This document shows positions 26,548 to 34,749 of a stretch of 34,840 nt of DNA, piece by piece (within the stretch, counting starts at the first letter, position 1; every line of letters starts with the position of its first letter). A model generated the notes under the pieces. The model was not told the DNA's origin. It made no database searches and saw nothing but the letters and a program-made list of their open reading frames with translations. This DNA comes from a delta proteobacterium MLS_D (GTDB taxonomy: Bacteria > Desulfobacterota > Syntrophia > Syntrophales > UBA2210): positions 1 to 34,840 of the forward strand of contig LQBH01000014.1 of NCBI GenBank assembly GCA_002030015.1. Reading direction: 5' to 3'. The translations under genes and the position numbers were made by a program.

Positions 26548-26881
26548 GCCGTTCCTCCTTTCCGTAAAGCCGGCGCGCCCACGACTCCTGTTCCGCACCA
26601 TGCCGCATGACCGCGAGATAATATGCTTACCACCAATGGCGTTCTTCGATCAAGGCATGCTGTGAAAGCGGCCATTGCCGCAGAATGCGGAATCACCTTT
26701 CAGTACAGGAAAGACGCTTTTTTGAAAAGAAGAAATATCCGGACCGGAAAACCACCGGCGAAAACCATCCGCGGTTGCTCTTTTGAAGCACCTTCGTATA
26801 CAATACACAAAAAAGTCCATTGAATCGATGATTTCGGAGGGAAACGGTTCGAGCCGTCATCACGGGATTTGGAGTGTTCTC
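26548..26881. other. 334-base divergent intergenic region, USP / SRAP genes
   Basis: No gene is supported here. It holds two overlapping hairpins (26668-26690) and an A/T-rich stretch with a possible extended -10 TATACAAT at 26797-26804 for the SRAP gene, with only a poor -35 (TTGCTC, 18 bases upstream). No convincing sigma-70 promoter was found for the USP gene. No LexA-like CTGT-N8-ACAG box was noticed. Confidence 0.5.
26668..26690. repeat. Two mutually exclusive short hairpins
   Basis: GCGGC (26668-26672) pairs with GCCGC (26677-26681), and CCGC (26678-26681) can instead pair with GCGG (26687-26690). The shared arm means only one can form at a time. Confidence 0.35.
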
Positions 26882-27541
26882 ATGTGCGGACGTTTTGTCA
26901 TGATATCGAATGTGGATGAAATAGTTGAGCAGTACGGGGTGGTGCGCGTCGCCTCGCGGGCCCGCCGCAGCTACAATATCGCGCCGGGCTCCGACGTGGT
27001 CGTGGTCACCGAAGAACGCGGGGAGCGGGCCCTCGTGGACATGCGATGGGGATTCCCCATGATCGGTTCCCGGACGAACCGTCTGTTGATCAATGCCCGT
27101 TCGGAAACGGCGGACCGAAAGCCGAGTTTCCGGGAGGCCTTCAGGAAACAGCGCTGTCTGGTCATGGCGGACGGGTATTATGAATGGGAATCGCGGGGCA
27201 AATCGCGGGTTCCCTGGTATGTGCATTTCGTCTCCCGCGGGCCGGTGGGACTCGGGGGGCTCTTCCGGTTTATCCCCGTTCCGGGGGGCGGCGTTCGCCC
27301 CGCCTGCGTCATCATGACCACGGCCGCCAATGAATGTACCCGCCCGATTCACGACCGTATGCCCGTCATTCTGACCGGGGAAGATGCCGGTCTCTGGCTC
27401 GACGGAACGGGAGATCAGGAGCTGGTGAAAAACCTGCTGTGTCCCCGTGACTTCAGCGATATGGAGGCGTACCAGGTTTCGACGCTGGTGAACTCGCCCG
27501 GCAACGATGTTCCTGATTGTATTGAACCGGTCGCACGGTAA
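26882..27541 (+). CDS. SRAP (YedK/HMCES-type) abasic-site DNA-protein crosslink protein
   Basis: A 219-residue SOS-response-associated peptidase-family protein. After removal of Met, C2 forms a stable thiazolidine crosslink with abasic sites in single-stranded DNA. The key residues are visible: MCGRF (C2), N71 in INARSET, E101 in GYYEW and H157 in RPIHDRMP, which match the known YedK active site. ATG 26882 is fixed by the need for Cys at position 2; the frame continues upstream to 26783 but that would bury C2. It is followed by the polyprenyl synthase gene with its own promoter. Confidence 0.95.
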   Translation: MCGRFVMISNVDEIVEQYGVVRVASRARRSYNIAPGSDVVVVTEERGERALVDMRWGFPMIGSRTNRLLINARSETADRKPSFREAFRKQRCLVMADGYYEWESRGKSRVPWYVHFVSRGPVGLGGLFRFIPVPGGGVRPACVIMTTAANECTRPIHDRMPVILTGEDAGLWLDGTGDQELVKNLLCPRDFSDMEAYQVSTLVNSPGNDVPDCIEPVAR

Positions 27542-27563
27542 AACCGGCGGACAATGAATTTCT

Positions 27564-27592
27564 TTGACAATGCAACCGTCATGCAATATACC
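27564..27592 (+). promoter_or_regulatory. Predicted sigma-70 promoter of the polyprenyl synthase gene
   Basis: A perfect -35 TTGACA (27564-27569), a 17-base spacer and TATACC (27587-27592, four of six). The start would be near 27600, giving a 28-base leader with AAAGG before the ATG. Confidence 0.6.
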
Positions 27593-27627
27593 GGGGCGTA
27601 CGTCCAAAGACTAAAGGTATAATATTT

Positions 27628-28602
27628 ATGCAATTACAGGAAGTAATCAATTCCTACGAGAAGGATCTCGCCGTTGTTGAATCCTTTCTCGAGCAGGGAC
27701 GCGAGTCATACGTCGACCTTATTCCCGAAATCTCCAAGCATATCATCATGAGTGGCGGCAAGCGCATAAGGCCGCTTCTGATCATGATCAGTGCGGACTT
27801 GTTCGGCTATCACGGTGAAAACCGATACCCGCTGGCAGCGGCCATAGAATTCATTCACACCGCGTCGCTTCTTCACGACGACGTCATCGATCATGCCAGC
27901 ATGCGGCGTGGAAAAGCCGCGGCCAACCGGCTCTGGGGCAACGCGGCAAGCGTCCTCGTCGGCGATTATTTGTATGCCATGGCGGTCAAGTTCCTTACTG
28001 CATCGAACAACCAGGCCGTACAGGAATTCGTCTCCGTGGCGACGGCCACCATGGTGGAGGGTGAAACATTGCAGCTCATCAAGAGCGGCGACGTAAATAT
28101 CACCGAGGAAGATTATCTTTCCATAGTCGAAAAGAAAACCGCCATTCTGATGGCGACGGCCTGCGCTCTCGGGCCCGTCCTTGCCGGTGAACCGTCGTCG
28201 GTGGTCGACGCGATGACCGATTTCGGCATGAAACTGGGAATCACCTTCCAGTTGACCGACGATACCCTCGACTACATCGGCGTCGAGGAAGATTTCGGCA
28301 AATCCATCGGCATGGACGTGCGGGAAGGGAAAATGACCCTGCCCCTGATATGGGCCCTTCAGAACAGTCCGTCGTCGCGGGCGGACCGGATACGGCGGAT
28401 TGTAGCCGGCAAGTCGGCCGACGACGGCGATGTCGAGGAAGTCGTCGGCTTTATTCGGGAGACCGGCGGGATTGACTATGCCCTCGAAAAGGCGGGCCGC
28501 TTCGTGGCGGAGGCGAAAAAACTCATCGCCGATCTTCCGCCGTCCTTTCCGCGGGACGCGATGGTGGTACTGTCGGATCACGTGCTCAGCCGTACTATCT
28601 GA
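27628..28602 (+). CDS. ispB: Long-chain trans-polyprenyl diphosphate synthase
   Basis: A 324-residue all-helical prenyltransferase adding isopentenyl units to an allylic primer. The first aspartate-rich motif is DDVID (84-88) and the second DDTLD (211-215), with GGKRIRP (43-49) binding isopentenyl diphosphate. The residue five before the first motif is A79, a small residue as expected for long-chain (C40-type) enzymes, so a quinone side chain is the probable product. IspB is named by family; chain length is inference. Its promoter is at 27564-27592, and a possible terminator follows at 28611-28645. Confidence 0.92.
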   Translation: MQLQEVINSYEKDLAVVESFLEQGRESYVDLIPEISKHIIMSGGKRIRPLLIMISADLFGYHGENRYPLAAAIEFIHTASLLHDDVIDHASMRRGKAAANRLWGNAASVLVGDYLYAMAVKFLTASNNQAVQEFVSVATATMVEGETLQLIKSGDVNITEEDYLSIVEKKTAILMATACALGPVLAGEPSSVVDAMTDFGMKLGITFQLTDDTLDYIGVEEDFGKSIGMDVREGKMTLPLIWALQNSPSSRADRIRRIVAGKSADDGDVEEVVGFIRETGGIDYALEKAGRFVAEAKKLIADLPPSFPRDAMVVLSDHVLSRTI

Positions 28603-28610
28603 CGGTATCG

Positions 28611-28645
28611 CGCCGGACGACAACCTGCCCGGCGGAGCGTTTTTT
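28611..28645 (+). terminator. Possible intrinsic terminator after the polyprenyl synthase gene
   Basis: CGCCGG (28611-28616) pairs with CCGGCG (28629-28634) around 12 bases; six T (28640-28645) begin five bases after the stem. The gap between stem and T-run weakens the call. Confidence 0.4.
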
Positions 28646-28661
28646 CTTTTAGATTCGAATC

Positions 28662-29198
28662 GTGAGCGTTATGCCGTCCTATCAACTCCAGGGAAAATCA
28701 CCCCGCATAGATGCCGACGCCTTCATTCACCCGGAAGCCGTGATCATCGGCGAGGCGTCCATCGGGGCGGGATGCTTTGTCGGTCCGGGCGCCGTGATAC
28801 GGGCTGATTTCGGGCCGGTTACTCTCGGCGAAGGTGTGAGCCTCCAGGACAACGCCGTTATTCACGTCAGCCCCGGGTCCCGGGTGCTTGTAGAAGACGA
28901 CTGCATCATAGGACACGGAGCACTCCTGCACGACGTTCATCTTGCCCGGGGCTGCGTCATCGGAATGGGGGCCATTCTTCTATTCGACGTTGTCTGCGGG
29001 AAAGAATCCTTCGTCGCCGCCGGAGCGGTGGTGACAAGGGGAACGAAAATTCCCGAAGGCTCCGTGGCGGCAGGCAATCCCGCGGAAATAATAAGACAAG
29101 AAACTTCACCCGAGCGTATTCGCGAGGCGCGTGACGGGGCCCGGTTGTACCGGGAACTGGCGGCTTCTTACCGCGAAAGCATGAAACATCTTTCCTGA
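28662..29198 (+). CDS. Gamma-carbonic-anhydrase-like left-handed beta-helix protein
   Basis: A 178-residue hexapeptide-repeat protein of the gamma carbonic anhydrase / PaaY-YrdA group. Repeats such as IGEASIGAGCFVGPGAVIRAD run through the first 130 residues, followed by a C-terminal helix. The three zinc-binding histidines of the family are visible in NAVIH and in IIGHGALLH (both histidines). The start may be GTG 28662 or ATG 28671. Catalysis is not provable: many members are inactive as carbonic anhydrases. It lies between the polyprenyl synthase and methyltransferase genes with no clear functional link. Confidence 0.88.
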   Translation: MSVMPSYQLQGKSPRIDADAFIHPEAVIIGEASIGAGCFVGPGAVIRADFGPVTLGEGVSLQDNAVIHVSPGSRVLVEDDCIIGHGALLHDVHLARGCVIGMGAILLFDVVCGKESFVAAGAVVTRGTKIPEGSVAAGNPAEIIRQETSPERIREARDGARLYRELAASYRESMKHLS

Positions 29199-29207
29199 CC
29201 GGTCGTT

Positions 29208-29393
29208 TTATCGGCGTGATGCTTCGTACTCCTGAATCATGCGTTTCTCGATGCGTCTCCGGATCACCTCCAATGAGTCCGTATCGGGGCGGAAGCGAAC
29301 GTGCTTGAGAGAGCCGAACCGCAGTTTGCAAGTCGACAGGCAGAAAGATAGTGAAAAAATTACCTCACGCGAAGAGTGCGCCCGGTTGGACAT
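29208..29393 (-). CDS. Possible small unrecognised protein
   Basis: This minus-strand frame of up to 61 residues fills the gap between two plus-strand genes. Its last ~40 codons have G/C-rich third positions and a charged, helix-prone sequence (SLEVIRRRIEKRMIQEYEA), as a real gene would. The upstream part overlaps the methyltransferase start and looks less coding, and no Shine-Dalgarno was found for any start. It could be a real small gene with an internal start, a gene remnant or chance. The function is unknown. Confidence 0.25.
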   Translation of the reverse strand: MSNRAHSSREVIFSLSFCLSTCKLRFGSLKHVRFRPDTDSLEVIRRRIEKRMIQEYEASRR

Positions 29394-29950
29394 TGTTCCG
29401 TCGCAGAATGGAAACGTTTATGGGGCCGCTCGAAATCGTCTGGGCGGGAGAGGACCGGGCCGCCTGGTCAGTGGTTGCCATAACGCTTCCCGGCGCTCCT
29501 CCGGTCGCCCTGTCCGCGGTACCCGGAAAACCGCTCGACTTCACCGGGGATCCGCCCGGGCCGGTTCAAAAACTGGAGGAAGACCTGCGACGTTATTTCA
29601 AGGGGGAACGCGTCAGGTTTACTCTCGATCGTATCGACGTTTCACGGTGTCGGCCCTTTCAGCGCAGAGTGCTCATGGAAACCTCCCGTATCCCCCGGGG
29701 AACGACGCTTGCTTACGGGAAACTGGCGGAACGAGTCGGTGTTCCCGGCGCCGCCCGCGCCGTTGGAACGGCGCTGGCGCGGAATCCTTTTCCCCTGGTG
29801 ATTCCCTGTCACCGGGTGATCAGGTCGTCCGGCGATGTGGGGCGCTTCGGCGGCGGTTCCGACATGAAGAGGGCGCTTCTGCGTCTCGAGGGGGTGTCCT
29901 TCGACGCGAAAGGACACGTGCGGCCGATCGCGCGGAATGCGGGATCATGA
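29351..29950 (+). CDS. ogt: Methylated-DNA-[protein]-cysteine S-methyltransferase
   Basis: A suicide repair protein that takes the alkyl group from O6-alkylguanine onto its own cysteine. The active site is PCHRVI within the expected NPFPLVIPCHRV block, with the RAVGTALARNP helix, the TLAYGKLAERVG recognition region and a VGRFGGG loop. The 199-residue length fits the Ogt/MGMT group without an Ada domain. The GTG start at 29351 is the only convenient one, and the ribosome site is weak. Its TGA stop shares the palindrome TCATGA with the proB stop on the other strand. Confidence 0.9.
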   Translation: MKKLPHAKSAPGWTLFRRRMETFMGPLEIVWAGEDRAAWSVVAITLPGAPPVALSAVPGKPLDFTGDPPGPVQKLEEDLRRYFKGERVRFTLDRIDVSRCRPFQRRVLMETSRIPRGTTLAYGKLAERVGVPGAARAVGTALARNPFPLVIPCHRVIRSSGDVGRFGGGSDMKRALLRLEGVSFDAKGHVRPIARNAGS

Positions 29951-31120
29951 TCCGGCCGACGTGTCCCGGTCGGTCGTTTTACTGGCTGATTTCGAGACCG
30001 CCATATTGTCACGGTGAATCACTTCGTCGTAGGGTTTGCTTCCCAGTACCTGCTCGATCCGTGATGTTTTCAGCCCCTTGATCTTTTCCAGGTCGGCGGC
30101 ACAATAATTCACGAGTCCCTTCGCTATGCTCGTACCTTTCGCGTCGACACAGGTCACCGGGTCGCCGACGGCGAAATCTCCCTCGACGCGAACGATTCCC
30201 GAGGGAAGGAGGCTCTTGCCCTTTTCGATGACGGCAGCCGCCGCGCCGTCGTCGATATGAAGTTTTCCCCTTGACCGCAGCGTGTAGGCGATCCAGTATT
30301 TCTTGCTCGTCATATGGGTCTTCGTGGGCAGAAAAAGCGTGCCCGTTTCGTTGCCTTCGAGAATATCTTCGAGCACCCCTTTCCGTCTGCCCGGCGCGAT
30401 GATGCAGGGAATGCCGAAGGCCGTCACCCTGCGCGCCGCCATGACCTTGCTCTTCATACCGCCGGTCCCCGAAGGATCGGCTTCGGACGAGGTAAACGAC
30501 TCGATCTCTTCCGTGATTTCCTTTACCAGGGGAATGAGGACGGCCGTGCCGGAATCGCGGCGGGGGTTCCTGTCGTAGAGGCCTTCCGTATTGGTCAGGT
30601 TTATCAGCAGGTTCGCCTCCATGATGTTCGCCATCATCGCCGCCAGCGTGTCATTGTCGCCGAACCTGATTTCTTCCACTGACACGGTGTCGTTTTCATT
30701 GATAATGGGGATCACCTTCCACTCCATGAGCGTCGAGAGGGTGTTGCGCGTGTTGAGATAGCGGCGGCGGTCCACGAGGTCGCTCATGGTGAGGAGCATC
30801 TGAGCGACCGCGATGCCGTGCTTATCAAAGGCCCTGGAATAGACGTCCATCAGGATTCTCTGTCCCACGGCCGCCGCCGCCTGCTTCTGGGGGAGGCTTT
30901 TCAGGGGTCCGCTGAATTTCATGCGACCTCTTCCCGAGGCGATCGCCCCCGACGAGACGATGACAAATTGAAGTCCCCGCCGGGAGAGCAGGGCGATTTC
31001 ATCGGCCAGGTTCTTGATGATTTTTTCGTCGATGCCGTTACTGGTCGTCAGGACGCCGCTTCCCACCTTGACGAGAATGCGCCGCGCCTTTCCTACTATG
31101 TCCTTTCGTTCTTCGGTCAT
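29945..31120 (-). CDS. proB: Glutamate 5-kinase
   Basis: ProB phosphorylates glutamate, the committed and proline-inhibited step of proline synthesis. The amino-acid-kinase domain (about 1-265) has VKVGSGVLT, VSSGAIASGRGRM and the NENDTVSVEEIRFGDND block. A PUA domain (about 280-375, DDGAAAAVIEKGKSLLPSG) follows, as in most bacterial ProB. 391 residues, with a short polar tail. It follows obgE by 5 bases and ends the rplU-rpmA-obgE-proB unit. Its partner proA is about 24 kb away. Confidence 0.97.
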   Translation of the reverse strand: MTEERKDIVGKARRILVKVGSGVLTTSNGIDEKIIKNLADEIALLSRRGLQFVIVSSGAIASGRGRMKFSGPLKSLPQKQAAAAVGQRILMDVYSRAFDKHGIAVAQMLLTMSDLVDRRRYLNTRNTLSTLMEWKVIPIINENDTVSVEEIRFGDNDTLAAMMANIMEANLLINLTNTEGLYDRNPRRDSGTAVLIPLVKEITEEIESFTSSEADPSGTGGMKSKVMAARRVTAFGIPCIIAPGRRKGVLEDILEGNETGTLFLPTKTHMTSKKYWIAYTLRSRGKLHIDDGAAAAVIEKGKSLLPSGIVRVEGDFAVGDPVTCVDAKGTSIAKGLVNYCAADLEKIKGLKTSRIEQVLGSKPYDEVIHRDNMAVSKSASKTTDRDTSAGS

Positions 31121-31125
31121 GACCG

Positions 31126-32170
<1,045 letters not shown>

Positions 32171-32179
32171 CGTTCCATG

Positions 32180-32217
32180 AAAAAAGGTGTTAGCGGAAAC
32201 ACGCGTCACTAACACCT
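32180..32217 (-). terminator. Intrinsic terminator between rpmA and obgE
   Basis: On the minus strand AGGTGTTAG (from 32217) pairs perfectly with CTAACACCT (32185-32193) around a 15-base loop and is followed by six T. It should end most rplU-rpmA transcripts, with obgE-proB made by read-through or from its own promoter. Confidence 0.75.
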
Positions 32218-32274
32218 CTGAAAGCAATGAATGTGGGGAGCCGGAAGAGTCCCGACCCGCGGCGGGTTATGGTC

Positions 32275-32529
32275 TCAGGCCGCGTAAACACTGACCTTTT
32301 TTCGAGTCTTGTCTTTTCGCTCGAAGGTGACGATTCCGTCGATTTTCGCGTAGATCGTATAATCTTTGCCCATGCCGACGTTCTGGCCGGGGTGAATTTT
32401 CGTTCCCACCTGGCGTATGATAATGGATCCGGCGCTGACGCGCTCTCCGCCGAAGGCTTTCACTCCCCGCCTCTGCGACTGGCTGTCTCTTCCGTTCCGA
32501 CTGCTTCCCTGGCCTTTCTTATGAGCCAT
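32275..32529 (-). CDS. rpmA: 50S ribosomal protein bL27
   Basis: An 84-residue protein that begins [20 protein letters not shown] and has [25 protein letters not shown], the bL27 signature near the peptidyl-transferase centre. There is no N-terminal extension of the Firmicute type. It follows rplU by 14 bases and is followed by an intrinsic terminator. Confidence 0.98.
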   Translation of the reverse strand: MAHKKGQGSSRNGRDSQSQRRGVKAFGGERVSAGSIIIRQVGTKIHPGQNVGMGKDYTIYAKIDGIVTFERKDKTRKKVSVYAA

Positions 32530-32543
32530 GGTTCTTTCCTCCG

Positions 32544-32855
32544 CTATCCAGCTATATCCGTAATTTTCATGCGCGTCAACGGCTGTCGGTGTCCGATCTT
32601 TCTGCGGTATCCCTTCCGGCGTTTCATCTTGAACACCGTAATTTTCGGACCCTTTGTCTGCTCAACGATTGTTCCCGTTACCGTCGCCCCTTCAACCAGC
32701 GGGGCGCCCAGTCTGATCGAGTCGTCGTCACGCACCATCAGGACCTGGTCGAATGTCACCGCATCTCCACGGTTACCTTCGATTTTTTCGAAATCGTGTG
32801 TTTCTCCAACGGCAACCTGGTACTGCTTGCCTCCTGTTTTTATAACTGCGTACAT
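32544..32855 (-). CDS. rplU: 50S ribosomal protein bL21
   Basis: A 103-residue bL21 with [18 protein letters not shown] at the N-terminus and the C-terminal [17 protein letters not shown] block typical of the 23S-binding tail. It is the first gene of the rplU-rpmA-obgE-proB unit, read from the strong promoter 40 bases upstream. Confidence 0.98.
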   Translation of the reverse strand: MYAVIKTGGKQYQVAVGETHDFEKIEGNRGDAVTFDQVLMVRDDDSIRLGAPLVEGATVTGTIVEQTKGPKITVFKMKRRKGYRRKIGHRQPLTRMKITDIAG

Positions 32856-32891
32856 GATCGGCTACCCTTCAAAATGGTCAATATTCCAGTA

Positions 32892-32919
32892 ATTATATAT
32901 AAAATATCGGACATGTCAA
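32892..32919 (-). promoter_or_regulatory. Near-perfect sigma-70 promoter of rplU
   Basis: On the minus strand TTGACA (32914-32919) and TATAAT (32892-32897) both match consensus fully, with a 16-base spacer. The predicted start near 32885 leaves a leader of only about 30 bases. This is the strongest promoter seen in the window, fitting a ribosomal protein operon. Confidence 0.85.
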
Positions 32920-33071
32920 CTACCGCCGGCATCCGCCGTGCGCTGCCGACGAGGGAGCAGACATACCCGAATATAACGAGAAAATCAAACATTATTTTTT
33001 ACCCGCGGAAAATATAAACCGTGTATCTTTATAGAGGTGCGCGTGAGCCGTCGGTAGTGTATAGTAGCTCC

Positions 33072-33092
33072 CACAGGCGGTTCGGCCCTGTG
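33072..33092 (+). promoter_or_regulatory. Hairpin upstream of the DUF456 gene
   Basis: CACAGG (33072-33077) and CCTGTG (33087-33092) form a perfect stem around a 9-base loop, immediately before the GGAGGAGG ribosome site of the DUF456 gene and its upstream mini-frame. Confidence 0.35.
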
Positions 33093-33106
33093 CCATCGGA
33101 GGAGGA

Positions 33107-33121
33107 ATGAAACTTCAGTGA
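33107..33121 (+). other. Four-codon upstream frame overlapping the DUF456 start
   Basis: ATG at 33107, after GGAGGAGGA, encodes Met-Lys-Leu-Gln and stops at TGA 33119-33121. The main GTG start at 33118 overlaps that stop (GTGA), a layout suited to translational coupling. A one-base sequence error that joins the two is the plain alternative. Confidence 0.4.
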
Positions 33122-33597
33122 CGGTTGTTCTTGTTGTAATAGGTCTTATAATGGCGGTTCTGGCCGTGGCGGGGAGCCTGCTTCCGATAATCCCCGGTCC
33201 TCCCCTGGGGTTCGCGGCCCTGCTGGTTCTTTCCTTCGCAAAGGACTGGGAGCCTTTCAGTGCGGAGTTTCTTATAATCGCCGGCGCCACCGCCCTGCTT
33301 ATTGAAGTTCTGGACAACGTGCTGCCGGCCGAGGGGGCGCGCCGTTACGGCGCGTCGAAATTCGGCATCATCGGCGCCGTCGTGGGCATCGTGGCGGGGT
33401 TTCTGATCATGCCCCCGCTCGGTATCATTATCGGCGCCCTGCTGGGCGCTGTTGCGGGGGAACTGGCGGCGAACAAGAGCGGCCACGACGCCCTGCGTGC
33501 AGGATGGGGCGTCTTCATGGGCTTCATGGTGGGAACGTTGATCCGCGTAGCCTATACACTGGGAATACTTTTCTTTTATATAAAAGAGTTGTTCTGA
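33118..33597 (+). CDS. DUF456 membrane protein
   Basis: A 159-residue hydrophobic protein with about four or five membrane segments. The SLLPIIPGPPLGFAALL segment at residues 19-35 identifies DUF456, as do the glycine-rich GAVVGIVAGF and IGALLGAVAGELA stretches. The function of the family is unknown. GTG 33118 is 12 bases after GGAGGAGG, and a four-codon frame ends on it. It is convergent with the cyclase gene, 22 bases apart. Confidence 0.85.
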   Translation: MTVVLVVIGLIMAVLAVAGSLLPIIPGPPLGFAALLVLSFAKDWEPFSAEFLIIAGATALLIEVLDNVLPAEGARRYGASKFGIIGAVVGIVAGFLIMPPLGIIIGALLGAVAGELAANKSGHDALRAGWGVFMGFMVGTLIRVAYTLGILFFYIKELF

Positions 33598-33619
33598 CGG
33601 AGACTGTCGCCGCTTCGGC

Positions 33620-34381
33620 TTACTCCGGCAGGATCGCCACGACACGGGCCGGCGCCGCGCTTCCGCCTTTGATCTTGAGCGGAAAGCAGGCGACCTTGAA
33701 GCCGAAGGGAGGCAACCGGTCCAGGTTTGTCAGCCGCTCCATGTGGCAGTAAGGAAGATCCACCTGGTGGGCTTCCCAGAAAACACCTTTCCTGTCGCCC
33801 GAGCGGGCTTCCTCGGCCTGGAGATTGAGGGGCCGGTCCCATCCCCAGGCATCAATTCCCGTCACCCGAACGCCCCGGTCGAAGAGCCACCTTGTCGCCG
33901 GGGCGGTCACGCCGCATCCACGAAACAGGTAGTCGGGTTCTTCGCGGAACCGGTCACGTCCCGTATGAATCAGCACGATGTCCAGGGGTTTGAGCACGTA
34001 CCCGATGCGAGCCAGTTCCCGTTCCAGGTCTGCTTCACGGGCGGCGTCGCCGTCGGCTTTCGCCGTCATATCAAGCTTGACGCCGTCCGAGAAAAACCAT
34101 TCCAGCGGCAATTCGTCTATGGTCTGCGCCCGTTTTCCCCGGATCCTGCTGTTGTAGTGCCAGGGAGCGTCCACATGGGTCGAGGAATGAGTGCCCAGGT
34201 GCGTGATGATTTCCGTCGCCCAGCCTTCGCCGTCGCGGAGCAGGTCGGGGGAGACGCCGAAGAGCCTCTCGATATCGGCCGCGCCGTCGGCGTGTCCTGA
34301 GTAGCGTATGCCGATTTTCTGATACTCCGGGACATCATCGGACGTTGGGCTGATCGTTAGTGACAGGTCGATAACGGACAT
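33620..34381 (-). CDS. Cyclase-family (kynurenine-formamidase-like) metal-dependent hydrolase
   Basis: A 253-residue protein from ATG 34381 (MSVIDLSLTISPTSDDVPEY). The metal motif is H65, H69, D71 and H75 in HSSTHVDAPWH, the family's HxxTHVDAPxH pattern. The C-terminal half has VLIHTGRD, GVRVTGIDAWGWDRP and PPFGFKVACFPLKIKGGSAAPARVVAIL, all common in this family. Members include kynurenine formamidase, isatin hydrolase and polyketide cyclases, so the substrate is open; the long GxDAWGWD motif fits general amidohydrolase-like members. The frame extends to 34474, but GAGGAGG lies before 34381. Divergent from the small-RNA locus. Confidence 0.88.
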   Translation of the reverse strand: MSVIDLSLTISPTSDDVPEYQKIGIRYSGHADGAADIERLFGVSPDLLRDGEGWATEIITHLGTHSSTHVDAPWHYNSRIRGKRAQTIDELPLEWFFSDGVKLDMTAKADGDAAREADLERELARIGYVLKPLDIVLIHTGRDRFREEPDYLFRGCGVTAPATRWLFDRGVRVTGIDAWGWDRPLNLQAEEARSGDRKGVFWEAHQVDLPYCHMERLTNLDRLPPFGFKVACFPLKIKGGSAAPARVVAILPE

Positions 34382-34444
34382 AATTTTTCCGGCCTCCTCT
34401 TCACGTGCCGCGTCGCCGCGGCGATAGAACCTCTGTCTGCGGCT

Positions 34445-34464
34445 GACGCTCGTTCCGGAGCGTC
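34445..34464. repeat. Perfect inverted repeat next to the small-RNA promoter
   Basis: GACGCTC (34445-34451) and GAGCGTC (34458-34464) form a 7-base-pair stem with a 6-base loop, 3 bases before the predicted -35 at 34468. It may be a regulator site or a hairpin in the cyclase leader. Confidence 0.45.
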
Positions 34465-34467
34465 TGA

Positions 34468-34496
34468 TTGTCATGAAAAATAATTAAAAAAATACT
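34468..34496 (+). promoter_or_regulatory. Predicted promoter of a small RNA
   Basis: TTGTCA (34468-34473, five of six), a 17-base spacer that is almost entirely A/T, and AATACT (34491-34496, four of six). Transcription would begin near 34502-34504. No coding frame follows before the terminator. Confidence 0.5.
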
Positions 34497-34501
34497 CGAT
34501 T

Positions 34502-34593
34502 CCCGGCGGGAAGTCAAAGGGCCGCTTCCGGCTATTCAGTTGCACGTTTCGTTCAATCCCCGTAACGCTTCGTTGAAGCGTGCGGGGTTTTTT
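34502..34593 (+). ncRNA. Candidate ~90-nt small RNA
   Basis: This segment is bounded by a sigma-70-like promoter and a strong intrinsic terminator and holds no coding frame. It has a GCCG-CTTC-CGGC hairpin (about 34521-34532) ahead of the terminator stem. It lies in a divergent gap between the cyclase gene and a secreted-protein gene, so the terminator has no upstream gene to end. It matches no familiar RNA (not tRNA, SRP, 6S or RNase P by eye). Without comparative or expression data this stays a candidate. Confidence 0.45.
34558..34593 (+). terminator. Strong intrinsic terminator
   Basis: CCCCG and CGGGG (outer) plus ACGCTTC and GAAGCGT (inner) form a long stem around a GTT loop, followed by TTTTTT. 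On the minus strand no T-run follows, so it acts on the plus strand, ending the candidate small RNA. Confidence 0.85.
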
Positions 34594-34686
34594 ATGGTTG
34601 TTGTTCTGTGGCGCCGTTTCGGCTGGTGGCAATAATAAGCAATAATATTAAAGGGATAAAAATAATAGAGTGACCGTTATTCAGAT

Positions 34687-34702
34687 TGGCACGGATTTTC
34701 CA
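34687..34702 (+). promoter_or_regulatory. Possible sigma-54 promoter of the last gene
   Basis: TGGCACG at 34687-34693 fits the -24 element, and TTCCA at 34698-34702 sits at the correct distance (10 bases between GG and the second pair) for a -12 element. The conserved GC is CC, so the match is imperfect. The start would be about 35 bases before the ATG. Confidence 0.35.
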
Positions 34703-34749
34703 ATAGAGAAAGACAACGAACACAATCCGACACGAAGGAGGGCGGAACG

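Noticed and set aside
26693-27607. 304-residue minus-strand open frame opposite the SRAP gene
   Set aside because: The SRAP active-site residues on the plus strand are unmistakable.
34540-34570. GTTCAATCC resembling a tRNA T-loop
   Set aside because: No T-stem pairing, and no anticodon or acceptor arm; the bases belong to the terminator stem.
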